Assembly: GCA_003022125.1 (NCBI GenBank)
Contig: PXQH01000052.1
Location: 1 to 43,865, forward strand
From: Cyanobacteria bacterium QS_8_64_29
GTDB taxonomy: Bacteria; Cyanobacteriota; Cyanobacteriia; Cyanobacteriales; Rubidibacteraceae
DNA length: 43,865 bases
Reading direction: 5' to 3'
Below the pieces are notes generated by a model, which had not been told where the DNA came from, searched no databases, and saw only the letters and a list, made by a program, of their open reading frames with translations. Shown here in pieces: positions 24,213-32,190 of this stretch (positions are counted from its first letter, which is position 1; each line of letters begins with the position of its first letter). A program made the translations under genes and the position numbers.

Positions 24213-25034
24213 ATGATATGGCCGTTTCGCTCCAGACCCGCCAAGCAAATCGCGCGCTTGGAGATCTCGGGCGCGATCGCGGGCGGGATGCGCCAGCGCG
24301 CGCTCAAAGCCCTCAAAACGGTTGAGGAGAAAGGCTTTCCAGCGTTGCTGCTGCGCATCGACTCGCCGGGCGGGACAGTGGCCGACTCGCAGGAGATCTT
24401 CAACGCGCTCAAGCGCTTGCAGGACAAAACGGCGATTGTGGCGAGCTTTGGTAACGTCTCGGCCTCAGGGGGGGTCTATGTGGGGATGGGGGCGCCCCAC
24501 GTGGTGGCCAACGCCGGCACGATTACCGGCAGCATCGGCGTCATCCTGCGCGGCAACAACCTGGAGGGGTTGCTGGATAAGGTGGGCGTCTCGTTCAAGG
24601 TGGTCAAATCGGGCCCCTACAAGGACATTCTGGCCTTCGATCGCGAGCTCACCCCCGAAGAGACCGACATCCTGCAGTCGCTGATTGACACCAGCTACCA
24701 GCAGTTTGTCGATACGGTTGCCGAAGCCCGCCATCTGGCGGCCGAGACGGTCAAAACCTTTGCCGACGGCCGCATTTTTACTGGCCAGCAGGCCCAGGCG
24801 CTGGGCGTGGTCGATCGCCTGGGCAGCGAAGAAGACGCCCGCCGTTGGGCGGCCGAGCTGGCCGGCCTCGACCCGGAGAAAGCAAGCTGCGTCTCGGTCG
24901 AGGAGAAAAAATCCCCGCTGGCGCGGTTGCTGCCTGGTCGCGAGGAACAGCGAGCAGCGGGGCAAGCCGCGGTGGATTGGCTAGAATTCGAGCTAGCTAC
25001 CAGCGGCCAGCCGCTATGGCTGTACCGCCCCTAA
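24213..25034 (+). CDS. sppA: Signal peptide peptidase SppA (short form)
   Basis: A 273-residue serine protease of the S49 family that degrades cleaved signal peptides in or near the membrane. LLLRIDSPGGTVADSQEIF is followed by GNVSASGGVYVGMGAPHVVANAGTITGSIGVI, where Ser in SASGG is the nucleophile. SGPYKDILAF supplies the general-base Lys. This is the short type with one catalytic domain, as in many cyanobacteria. An N-terminal membrane anchor is not obvious, since it starts MIWPFRSRPAKQIARLEISG. The C-terminus is charged. aroH follows 33 bases later on the same strand. Confidence 0.93.
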   Translation: MIWPFRSRPAKQIARLEISGAIAGGMRQRALKALKTVEEKGFPALLLRIDSPGGTVADSQEIFNALKRLQDKTAIVASFGNVSASGGVYVGMGAPHVVANAGTITGSIGVILRGNNLEGLLDKVGVSFKVVKSGPYKDILAFDRELTPEETDILQSLIDTSYQQFVDTVAEARHLAAETVKTFADGRIFTGQQAQALGVVDRLGSEEDARRWAAELAGLDPEKASCVSVEEKKSPLARLLPGREEQRAAGQAAVDWLEFELATSGQPLWLYRP

Positions 25035-25067
25035 CCGCTGCCGGGATCGCGAGGCGAACGGAAGCTG

Positions 25068-25487
25068 ATGGCAGGGGTAGCGAGAGTGCAAGCGATCCGC
25101 GGGGCAACCACTGCCGCCGACAACACGGCCGAGGCCATTCGCGAAGCCGTCGCGGAGTTGCTCGACGACCTCGAGCGGCGCAATCCGCTTATCCCGGACG
25201 AAACCATCAGTGCGGTGTTTACCGTCACCAGCGATCTGGATGCCGTCTTTCCGGCCGCGATCGCGCGCCAGCGCCACCATTGGGAGAGCGTCGCGCTGCT
25301 GGATGTCCAACAGATGCGCGTCGAAGGCAGTCTGGCACGCTGCATCCGCGTGCTCATCCACGTCAACGCGCCCTCGCCCCATTGCGGGATTGCCCACTCC
25401 TACCTACGCCAGGCCCAGCACCTGCGCCCGGATCGCAGCCTGTCGCCGCCCCCGGGCACTGCAGCGGCGCCCCCCGATCCGAGCTGA
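25068..25487 (+). CDS. aroH: Chorismate mutase, AroH type
   Basis: A 139-residue monofunctional AroH-type (trimeric barrel) chorismate mutase, which converts chorismate to prephenate for Phe/Tyr synthesis. VQAIRGATTAADNTAEAIREA contains the conserved Arg. Further motifs are ISAVFTVTSDLDAVFPA, ALLDVQQMRVEGSLARCIRVLIHV and, near the end, HSYLRQAQHLRPD. About 15 Pro/Ser-rich residues after LRPD exceed the usual length and overlap crtR on the opposite strand by 125 bases. GTG/ATG alternatives exist near 25068; I kept ATG 25068. Confidence 0.9.
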   Translation: MAGVARVQAIRGATTAADNTAEAIREAVAELLDDLERRNPLIPDETISAVFTVTSDLDAVFPAAIARQRHHWESVALLDVQQMRVEGSLARCIRVLIHVNAPSPHCGIAHSYLRQAQHLRPDRSLSPPPGTAAAPPDPS

Positions 25488-26376
25488 GCGCTCGCTCGCT
25501 GACCGGCGCATCCGCGCGCTGGCCGCGGCGAATGCCAATAAAAATATCGTAGACGAAACTGCGGAAGTCGCGGCCGGCAAGCAGGCCCAGCGTTTGCGGG
25601 CTGCCTTGCGCCTCCAGCAGCAGCTGCGCGTGGCGGTAGGCCTGCTGGTACTTGTACCAGGGGATGGAGGGCCACAGGTGGTGGATGAGGTGATAGTTCT
25701 GGCCCAGGATGAGCAGGTTGAGCAGGGTACTGGGATAGACCCGCGCATTTTTCCAGCGCTGGCGGTGCTGAAAGGGGCGATGGGGCAGATAGTCAAAAAA
25801 CAGGCCCAGCGCCCAGCCCACCACGAGCGAGGCGCAAAACCAGTAGTTGAGCAAGTACTCGACAAATCCGTAGTTCCAGGCCAGCGCGACCAGTGCCGCT
25901 AGCGCCGCGCGGCTCGCAACCCACTCCAGCAACTCGTAGTGCTGCCAAAGCCGGCGCCGGAAAAAAAAGACTTCGTGGTAGAAAAAACGCACCGGCACCA
26001 GCAGCAGCGGTCCGCCGGTGGAGACAAAGTGATCGGGATCGTTTTCGGGATCGTTGACGTGGGCGTGGTGCTGGCGGTGAACGCGCGTAAACACCGGAAA
26101 GACAAAGCCCAGCATCAGGGCGCTGCCGTGGCCCATAATGGTGTTGATGGCGTGATTGCGATGGGCGGCGCGGTGCGAGGCGTCGTGGATTACCGTTCCG
26201 GCCAGGTGGAGCGCCAGCACGTTGCCGCCAAAGCAGACCCAGCCGGACCAATCCCACAGCCAGTAGCCGCAGCTGGTGAGCGCCAGCAGCGAAACGGCGG
26301 CGACAAACATGGCAACGGTGGGATTGAAGCCCCCAGGCGATTTGAGCAACGATTTGGGCACCGTCAGCTCCGACAT
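25363..26376 (-). CDS. crtR: Beta-carotene hydroxylase (fatty-acid-desaturase fold)
   Basis: A 337-residue membrane di-iron hydroxylase that turns beta-carotene into zeaxanthin (and acts on related carotenoids) in cyanobacteria. All three histidine boxes are seen: HDASHRAAH (about residues 64-72), HRQHHAHVNDPENDPDH, and NYHLIHHLWPSIPWYKY. Four hydrophobic spans are likely. Homology ends near FRSFVYDIFIGIRRG (about residue 284). The last 50 residues are low-complexity and run 125 bases into the opposite strand of aroH, making the protein longer than typical (about 300). It has its own promoter region of 130 bases with an inverted repeat. Confidence 0.93.
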   Translation of the reverse strand: MSELTVPKSLLKSPGGFNPTVAMFVAAVSLLALTSCGYWLWDWSGWVCFGGNVLALHLAGTVIHDASHRAAHRNHAINTIMGHGSALMLGFVFPVFTRVHRQHHAHVNDPENDPDHFVSTGGPLLLVPVRFFYHEVFFFRRRLWQHYELLEWVASRAALAALVALAWNYGFVEYLLNYWFCASLVVGWALGLFFDYLPHRPFQHRQRWKNARVYPSTLLNLLILGQNYHLIHHLWPSIPWYKYQQAYRHAQLLLEAQGSPQTLGLLAGRDFRSFVYDIFIGIRRGQRADAPVSERALSSDRGAPLQCPGAATGCDPGAGAGPGVGRSGQSRNGARAR

Positions 26377-26415
26377 GGTTGGCGGTTGTTCCTTATCCAG
26401 CCCAACTGCTCATCC

Positions 26416-26446
26416 TACCCATGCTTGCAGACGTTTGGCATGGGTA
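26416..26446. repeat. Perfect 9-bp inverted repeat upstream of crtR
   Basis: TACCCATGC (26416-26424) faces GCATGGGTA (26438-26446) with a 13-base spacer. It lies 40 bases upstream of the crtR start and 61 bases after the hydrolase stop, on the same strand. It could be an operator, attenuator or terminator; no T tract follows. Confidence 0.55.
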
Positions 26447-26476
26447 AAAGCTGCTCTGGGGCCGCAAAGCCGGCTG

Positions 26477-26490
26477 CAGGCAACTGCCTG
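26477..26490. repeat. Palindrome CAGGCA-AC-TGCCTG
   Basis: A perfect 6-bp stem with a 2-base centre, between the inverted repeat and the hydrolase stop. It may form a protein-binding site or short hairpin. Confidence 0.35.
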
Positions 26491-26506
26491 ACGCAATGGC
26501 AAGCCC

Positions 26507-27319
26507 TCACGGTGCCGCACAGCTGTAGGGTGGCGCAAGCGCAGCTCGAGGCGGTGCTTGCAACAGCTCGCCCAAATCGACATCGCGCTCGAGCAGGCAG
26601 GTGTGGCCGCTTTGGGGCAAAACTGTGACGCGCGCCTCGGGCAGTTCGCGCGCGAGGCGTTGGGCTTCTCGGACCGAGGGCAACAGCCGATCAGCCCCAC
26701 CGGCTAGCAACAAGCTCGGCACCCTCAGCGATCGGAGGGCATCGCGGCTGAGCTGGAAGCGTTTCAGCAGCAGCAGCCGCCAGCGCAGGGTCTCTAACGG
26801 GAGTGCCTGCATGACCGCCAGCAGCGCCCGGCGCTGTGCCGGCTCGACGCGCTGCGGCGCCGTCAGCAACGGTAGCAGTCCCTGCGCCGCCCAGCGGTAA
26901 ACCCCCTGCGGCAGCCAGGGCGCCACTTCGGCGGCGTAGCCCAGTAGCGGCCGATCAGGGCACGTGGTTGCCGGATTGACCAAAATCAAGCGCTCGAGCA
27001 GGTGGGGCGCTTGCAGCGCCACCTGCAGGGCCAGGCAACCGCCAAAGGACTCGCCGCACAAATGGATGGCCCGATGGCGCGAGGCCGCTTGGCACGCGCG
27101 CAGCTCGGCCACAACGCGCTGGGCCAGAGCCTGCCAATCGCGGCGATCGCTGGCCGGGAGATGCAGGCAGCGCATGTCAAAACGGGGCGCCAGCGCGGCC
27201 GCCTGCCGCGCGTAGAGCTCTCCCGTGCCGTCCAGCCCTGGCAAAAAAACGAACAGCGGCCGTTCGGGCTGCGGCGGCTGCGGGGCGAACAAATGCAGGC
27301 AATCGCGGCGCGGCTGCAT
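26507..27319 (-). CDS. Alpha/beta hydrolase
   Basis: A 270-residue hydrolase with the complete triad in order. The oxyanion strand FVFLPGLDGTGELYARQAAAL resembles the LPGLDGTG opening of plant phytyl-ester-synthase N-terminal domains and cyanobacterial relatives. The nucleophile elbow is GESFGGCLALQVAL, the acid LLLAGGADRLLPSV, and the base His is in VLPQSGHTCLLERD. No signal peptide or membrane span is seen, so it is probably cytosolic. Substrates in this branch are lipid-like acyl esters, but that is inferred. It lies upstream of crtR on the same strand (130 bases apart). Confidence 0.8.
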   Translation of the reverse strand: MQPRRDCLHLFAPQPPQPERPLFVFLPGLDGTGELYARQAAALAPRFDMRCLHLPASDRRDWQALAQRVVAELRACQAASRHRAIHLCGESFGGCLALQVALQAPHLLERLILVNPATTCPDRPLLGYAAEVAPWLPQGVYRWAAQGLLPLLTAPQRVEPAQRRALLAVMQALPLETLRWRLLLLKRFQLSRDALRSLRVPSLLLAGGADRLLPSVREAQRLARELPEARVTVLPQSGHTCLLERDVDLGELLQAPPRAALAPPYSCAAP

Positions 27320-27375
27320 GAATCGGCCTAAGCTGGAACGGCGCTTGCGCTGGGGAAGCTAGAGGACCCGTGACC

Positions 27376-27490
27376 CTAGCTTAATACTACAGTCGCGGAT
27401 CGAAAATCGGCTATCCATCTTGGCAACGCACAACTGCTGGAGTTTGGTTATCTCCACATGCCAACAGATACAACATCGCACTGCTGGTAG
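27376..27490 (+). mobile_element. Possible insertion-sequence end remnant upstream of metG
   Basis: GCTTAATACTACAGTCGCGG (27379-27398) matches GCTTAGTACTACAGCCACGG beside the decayed IS701-type element (43344-43363) in 17 of 20 positions and in the orientation expected for an outer end. The stretch then carries an AT-richer sequence up to the metG start. No transposase is encoded, so a solo end is the most that can be claimed. Confidence 0.4.
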
Positions 27491-27496
27491 TTCCAG

Positions 27497-29068
27497 GTGC
27501 AAACGCCGCTCTACTACGTCAACGATGCGCCCCACATCGGCAGTGCCTACACCACCATGGCCGCCGATGCAATCGCGCGCTTTGCGCGATTGCAGGGGCG
27601 CCCGGTGCTCGCCATTACCGGCACCGACGAGCACGGCCAAAAAATCCAGCGCACGGCCGAGGCCCAAGGGCTGGATCCGCAAGCGCAGTGCGATCGCGTT
27701 GCCGCCAGCTTCGATGCCCTCTGGCAGCGGCTCAACATTCGCTACGACCGCTTCAGCCGCACCACCGCCCGGCGCCACGCCGCGATCGTGGCCGAGTTTT
27801 TCCAGCGCGTCTGGGATGCTGGCGACATCTATTTAGGCCAGAAGCAGGGCTGGTACTGCGTCTCCTGCGAGGAGTTCAAAGACGAGCGCGAGCTCACCCA
27901 GACTGGCAACTGTCCGCTCCATCCCAACAAGCCCGCTGAGTGGCGGGACGAGCAAAATTACTTTTTCCGGCTCTCGCGCTATCAGGGGGCGCTGGAGTCG
28001 CTATTCGAGCGCCACCCCGAATTCGTCCGGCCCGAGGCGCGGCGCAACGAAATGCTGGCGCTCCTAAACCAGGGCCTGCAGGACTTTTCCATCTCGCGGA
28101 TCGATCTGCCTTGGGGCATTCCGGTGCCCACTGATCGCCGCCACACCATCTACGTCTGGTTCGATGCGCTGCTGGGCTACGTGACGGCGCTGCTGGATCC
28201 CGACAGCGAGCCCACCCTGGACAATGCCCTGGCGCGCTGGTGGCCCATCGACCTGCACCTGATCGGCAAAGATATCCTGCGCTTTCACGCCATTTACTGG
28301 CCGGCCATGCTGATGTCGGCCGGCATCTCGCCTCCCAAGCAGATCTTCGGCCACGGCTTTTTGACCAAAGACGGGCAGAAAATGAGCAAGAGCCTGGGCA
28401 ACACGCTCGATCCCGTTGCACTAGTGGATCGCTACGGCTCGGATGCCGTGCGCTACTACTTTTTGCGCGAAATCGAGTTCGGCCAGGACGGCGATTTCAA
28501 CGAAACCCGCTTTGTCAATCTGCTCAACGCCGACATTGCCAACGACTGGGGCAACTTGCTCAATCGCACGCTCAAAATGGCCCGCAAGTACTGCCAGGGC
28601 CAGGTTCCCAACCATAGCGGCGCCGACTTTGGCAGCGACCACCCGCTCAAAGCCATTGGCACTGGCCTGGGCGAGCGGGTCGCGCCGGCCTACCAGGCGC
28701 TGGCGTTTCACCAGGCCTGCGACGAAATCCGCCATTTGATCCGCGCCAGCAACAAGCACCTCGACGATTGTGCCCCCTGGAGTGCCTACAAAGCCGGCCG
28801 ACAGGCCGAGGTGGAGCGGACGCTGTACGCCGTACTGGAATCGGTCCGCCTGGCGAGCTACCTGCTCTCGCCTATCGTTCCCAACTTGAGCGCGGAAGCC
28901 TACCGCCAGCTGGGCTTCGAGCTGGATTTTGACGATGCCGCCCAGCTGGCCGAGCGCGCCCCGTTCGAGCGGCACGCTCAGTGGGGGACGCTGCCGCCCC
29001 GGCAAGGCTTGGAAGCGCCCCAGCCGCTGTTTGCGCGCTTGGAGGTACCGCAAGCCGATCCGCTCTAG
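27497..29068 (+). CDS. metG: Methionyl-tRNA synthetase (unusual 5' end)
   Basis: A class I aminoacyl-tRNA synthetase of 523 residues, short form with no C-terminal dimerisation domain, charging tRNA-Met. Motifs are YYVNDAPHIGSAY (HIGH-type), a zinc-binding-like knuckle WYCVSCEEF, GHGFLTKDGQKMSKSLGN (KMSKS) and VWFDALLGYVTALLDP. Cyanobacterial homologues begin FxLTTPLYYVND; here GTG 27497 gives MQTPLYYVND and TAG stands 6 bases upstream in frame. An in-frame ATG at 27458 is followed by that TAG. So the first strand is cut short or read through, or a mutation is present. No good ribosome-binding site precedes GTG. Confidence 0.95.
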   Translation: MQTPLYYVNDAPHIGSAYTTMAADAIARFARLQGRPVLAITGTDEHGQKIQRTAEAQGLDPQAQCDRVAASFDALWQRLNIRYDRFSRTTARRHAAIVAEFFQRVWDAGDIYLGQKQGWYCVSCEEFKDERELTQTGNCPLHPNKPAEWRDEQNYFFRLSRYQGALESLFERHPEFVRPEARRNEMLALLNQGLQDFSISRIDLPWGIPVPTDRRHTIYVWFDALLGYVTALLDPDSEPTLDNALARWWPIDLHLIGKDILRFHAIYWPAMLMSAGISPPKQIFGHGFLTKDGQKMSKSLGNTLDPVALVDRYGSDAVRYYFLREIEFGQDGDFNETRFVNLLNADIANDWGNLLNRTLKMARKYCQGQVPNHSGADFGSDHPLKAIGTGLGERVAPAYQALAFHQACDEIRHLIRASNKHLDDCAPWSAYKAGRQAEVERTLYAVLESVRLASYLLSPIVPNLSAEAYRQLGFELDFDDAAQLAERAPFERHAQWGTLPPRQGLEAPQPLFARLEVPQADPL

Positions 29069-29091
29069 CACATCGCCAGCGGACAGAGATG

Positions 29092-29105
29092 TTAAGCTAG
29101 CTTAA
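29092..29105. repeat. Perfect palindrome TTAAGCTAGCTTAA
   Basis: A 14-base perfect palindrome between metG and the LabA-like gene. A near-copy (GTTAAGCTAGGTTAAG) lies at 41448-41463 in front of another gene. It could be a regulator site. Confidence 0.4.
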
Positions 29106-29171
29106 TATCAAGGTAGTCCCTGCAAGCTTTTAACCGCTTGCTTAACATTTCGATACAAACTGAGGGATAGG

Positions 29172-29798
29172 ATGCTGGACAGTTTCGGTCAGGATCCGGT
29201 TTTTACCCCGGAGCAAGTGCTCGAGAACCGCGGCCGAATCGCCATTTTTATCGACGGCTCCAATCTGTTTTACGCGGCCCTGCAGCTGGGCATCGAAATT
29301 GACTATACCAAGATGCTCTATCGTCTGACGGCGGGATCGCGGCTGCTGCGCGCGTTTTTTTACACCGGCGTTGACAGTGCCAACGAAAAGCAGCAAGGGT
29401 TTTTGCTCTGGATGCGCCGCAATGGCTACCGGGTCATTGCCAAGGACTTGGTGCAGCTGCCGGATGGCTCCAAAAAAGCCAACCTGGATGTTGAGATTGC
29501 CGTCGACATGCTGTCGCTGGCCGGAACCTACGATACGGCCGTATTGGTCAGTGGAGATGGCGATCTGGCCTACGCCGTTGATGCCGTCAGTTACCGCGGC
29601 GCCCGCATCGAGGTGGTGAGCTTGCGCTCGATGACCAGCGACAGCCTCATCGACGTTGCTGATCGCTACGTAGACCTCGATCGCATCCGAGACGGCATTT
29701 GCAAAACGAGCCCCAGCAACGGCAACCGCCAGGGCAACGGCCGGGCGAGCGAGTACCGCAGCGTCACCAGCCTCAACGTCCTGGAAGACGGCAAATGA
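29172..29798 (+). CDS. LabA-like NYN-domain protein
   Basis: A 208-residue protein with a NYN (PIN-like nuclease) domain, related to LabA, which in Synechococcus elongatus acts in clock-dependent negative feedback on transcription. Catalytic-type acidic residues are visible in IAIFIDGSNLFYAAL, KANLDVEIAVDMLSLAGTYD and AVLVSGDGDLAYAVDAVSYRG. The extra C-terminal tail (SPSNGNRQGNGRASEYRSV) is hydrophilic and disordered-looking. The stop overlaps the next gene's ATG (ATGA), so expression of the lptC-like gene is tied to it. Whether it is true LabA or a paralogue cannot be decided from sequence by eye. Confidence 0.85.
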   Translation: MLDSFGQDPVFTPEQVLENRGRIAIFIDGSNLFYAALQLGIEIDYTKMLYRLTAGSRLLRAFFYTGVDSANEKQQGFLLWMRRNGYRVIAKDLVQLPDGSKKANLDVEIAVDMLSLAGTYDTAVLVSGDGDLAYAVDAVSYRGARIEVVSLRSMTSDSLIDVADRYVDLDRIRDGICKTSPSNGNRQGNGRASEYRSVTSLNVLEDGK

Positions 29799-30958
29799 AG
29801 CGCCCGGCCAAGCGTTACGGCAGGCTGGCGGCGCTCGTGCTGCTTTGGGGCGTGGGCGGCTGCGGCGCGCTGTCCTCCCCCTCAGCCCAGACGGACTCGC
29901 CAGCCCAAGCGAGCGAGTCAGCGCAAGACAAACGCGTCGTGCTGGAGAACGCCACGCTGGAGCACGCCGGCAAGCGCGGCCAAACGCGCTGGAAGCTGCA
30001 AGTCGAGCGCGTCCGCTACAGCCACGACCGCCAGCGCGCCCAGCTTGAGGGCCTGCGCGGGAACCTCTACCGCCAGGGCGAGTTGGTCTTGCAGGTTGAG
30101 GCCCAACAGGGCAAGCTCGCGCGCGAGCGCCAGACCCTGACTTTTCAAGGCGAGATCGCCGCTACCGATCCGCGCAATGCGGTTACCATCCGCAGCGACC
30201 GGCTGGCGTGGCAAGCCCAGCAAGGCATTTTGGTCGCTCCCAATCGCCTCAGCGCGCGCACCCCCCAAGCGGCGGTTTCGGCGCAGCAGGGGCGCTACAA
30301 AGCCAGCCAGCAGCAGCTAACGCTGACCGGCGGCATTGAAGCCCAAACCCAGGACCCGGCAGTGCGGCTGCAAACCCAACGGCTGCGCTGGTCGCTGGCC
30401 CAGCAGGAGCTCACTACCGATCACCGCGTGCGGCTCGAGCGCGAGCGCGCTGGCGCCCAGCCCGATGGGCTGGTTGCCGGGGGCGCAACCGTGGCGCTAC
30501 CCGCCACCCGCGTGCAGTTGCAGGAGCGCGTCACGCTGCAATCGGTTGCCGATTCGCTGCAGCTGGCAACCGAGCGCGCCCTCTGGCGCCCCCAGGCACG
30601 CACGGTAACCTTCGAGCGCCCCGTTCGCGCTGTCGATCGCGATGCTGGGGTAACGCTCGAGGCCGCCCGCGGACAGCTCCAGCTCGAGGCCGAGACTATC
30701 CGCCTACGCGGTGGCGTGCGCGCCCGGCGCGAAGACGGGCAGGCTAAGCTCTACGCCCGGCAGCTCAGTTGGGATATTTCCCAGCAGCACCTGCGCGCCC
30801 AAGGCGAGGTCGCGTACCGGCAGCAAGATCCCCCGCTGGCGACTGCCGGCAGCACGGCAACCGGCCGGCTGGCGCAAAAGCAGATATCAGTGCAAGGCCA
30901 GTCTGGCGAGCAGCGCGCTGTGACTCAGATCGCGCCCCAATCGCCGTCCAGTCAGTAG
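29795..30958 (+). CDS. lptC: LptC-like lipoprotein (LPS export)
   Basis: A 387-residue envelope protein. LVLLWGVGGCGAL is a lipoprotein signal with Cys near residue 22, followed by a Ser/Ala/Gln linker. The rest has repeating beta-strand patterns of the LptC/OstA type: LENATLEHAGKRGQTRWKLQ, GNLYRQGELVLQVEAQQGKL, TFQGEIAATDPRNAVTIRSD and WSLAQQELTTDHRVRLERE. In cyanobacteria such proteins are longer than the 190-residue E. coli LptC, as here. It would bridge the inner-membrane LPS exporter to the periplasmic path. ATG 29795 overlaps the LabA stop. Orthology to LptC is by pattern. Confidence 0.75.
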   Translation: MKRPAKRYGRLAALVLLWGVGGCGALSSPSAQTDSPAQASESAQDKRVVLENATLEHAGKRGQTRWKLQVERVRYSHDRQRAQLEGLRGNLYRQGELVLQVEAQQGKLARERQTLTFQGEIAATDPRNAVTIRSDRLAWQAQQGILVAPNRLSARTPQAAVSAQQGRYKASQQQLTLTGGIEAQTQDPAVRLQTQRLRWSLAQQELTTDHRVRLERERAGAQPDGLVAGGATVALPATRVQLQERVTLQSVADSLQLATERALWRPQARTVTFERPVRAVDRDAGVTLEAARGQLQLEAETIRLRGGVRARREDGQAKLYARQLSWDISQQHLRAQGEVAYRQQDPPLATAGSTATGRLAQKQISVQGQSGEQRAVTQIAPQSPSSQ

Positions 30959-31022
30959 CGCGCCCAGCGTTGGGGACGCTGCCGCCCGCTCGCCGCAGTG
31001 CAGGCGCTCAGGCAGCGTTTGA

Positions 31023-31028
31023 TAGAAT
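31023..31028 (+). promoter_or_regulatory. Possible -10 box of the plsX operon
   Basis: TAGAAT lies 29 bases before the plsX start codon, in the only AT-rich patch between lptC and plsX. No convincing -35 box is seen. Confidence 0.25.
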
Positions 31029-31057
31029 CTGTAGGGTTTAGCGACGCGCACGTTGGA

Positions 31058-32161
31058 ATGGCAGCGACGCGGACGGCAATTGCGGTGGATGCCATGGGCG
31101 GCGATCGCGCCCCGGATGCGATCGTCGCGGGCGCGCTGCAAGCCGTGCCCGAGTTGGGAGTCGACGTGCTGCTGGTGGGCGTCCCCCAACAGCTAGAAGC
31201 CTCGCTAGAGCAGCACCTGGGCTCGGATCGCAACCGGCAGGACTGGCGCGAGCGCATTGAGGTCGTGCCCTCCGAGCCCGCCATCGGCATGGATGAGGAG
31301 CCCACCGTTGGCGTCCGGCGCAAGCCCCAGGCCTCTATTAACGTGGCGATGGATTTGGTCCGGCAGGCGCGGGCCGATGCCATCGTCTCGGCCGGCCACT
31401 CGGGCGCTGCCATGGCAGCGGCGATGCTGCGCTTGGGGCGCCTGCGCGGGATTGATCGCCCGGCCATTGGCACGGTGTTTCCCACCATGGACCCGGACAA
31501 GTCGGTCATCGTGCTCGATGCCGGCGCGATCGTCGACTGCCGCCCCAAGTACTTGGAACAGTTCGCCCTCATGGGGACGATCTACAGCCAGTACGCCCTG
31601 GATGTCGCCCACCCCAGGGTGAGCCTGCTCAACATTGGCGAGGAGGCCTCCAAAGGGAACGAACTCGCGCTCAAAAGCTACCAACTATTGCAGGCCAACC
31701 CTCAAATCCCGTTTGCGGGCAATGTTGAAGGGCGCGACGTTCTCTCGGGCCGATTCGATGTCGTGGTCTGCGACGGCTTTGTCGGCAACGTGCTGCTCAA
31801 GTTTGCCGAGGGGGCCGGCGAGGCAATCTTGCAGATCCTGCGCGAAGAGCTCCCTCGAGGTTGGCGGGGCAAGCTGGGGAGCGCGCTGCTGGCCCCCAAT
31901 CTCAAGCGCGTCAAGCAGCGCGTCGATCACGCCGAGTACGGCGGCGGCTTGCTGCTGGGCGTAGCCGGTATCTGCATCATCAGCCACGGGGACTCGCAGG
32001 CCCCCTCGATTGCCAGCTCCTTGCACCTGGCAGCCGAGGCCAGCCAAAACCAGGTGCTCGAGCGCATCCGGGCCTGCGAGTCCCAAGCCAGCGACCGCGA
32101 ACGCTCGGCAACGCCGCCCTCGGCCGATAGTGATCGCGTGGGCGAGGTGGAATCGAGCTAA
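31058..32161 (+). CDS. plsX: Phosphate acyltransferase
   Basis: A 367-residue peripheral membrane enzyme converting acyl-ACP to acyl-phosphate, the first step of phosphatidic-acid synthesis with PlsY. AIAVDAMGGDRAPDAIVAGAL (start) and RKPQASINVAMDLV, VSAGHSGAAMAAAMLRLGRL, RPAIGTVFPTMDPDKSV, FDVVVCDGFVGNVLLKFAEG and YGGGLLLGVAGICIISHG are diagnostic. Residue 1 is ATG 31058; the in-frame upstream codon at 30998 is less likely. fabH starts 29 bases after the stop. PlsX, FabH and FabD side by side form a common bacterial operon coordinating membrane lipid with fatty-acid initiation. Confidence 0.96.
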   Translation: MAATRTAIAVDAMGGDRAPDAIVAGALQAVPELGVDVLLVGVPQQLEASLEQHLGSDRNRQDWRERIEVVPSEPAIGMDEEPTVGVRRKPQASINVAMDLVRQARADAIVSAGHSGAAMAAAMLRLGRLRGIDRPAIGTVFPTMDPDKSVIVLDAGAIVDCRPKYLEQFALMGTIYSQYALDVAHPRVSLLNIGEEASKGNELALKSYQLLQANPQIPFAGNVEGRDVLSGRFDVVVCDGFVGNVLLKFAEGAGEAILQILREELPRGWRGKLGSALLAPNLKRVKQRVDHAEYGGGLLLGVAGICIISHGDSQAPSIASSLHLAAEASQNQVLERIRACESQASDRERSATPPSADSDRVGEVESS

Positions 32162-32190
32162 GCGCTCGCCAGCGCCCCAGGAGAGGCCCC

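Noticed and set aside
29091-29148. Pho-box-like TTAA repeats upstream of the LabA-like gene
   Set aside because: The repeats are 12 and 28 bases apart instead of the regular 11 and deviate from the 8-base consensus.
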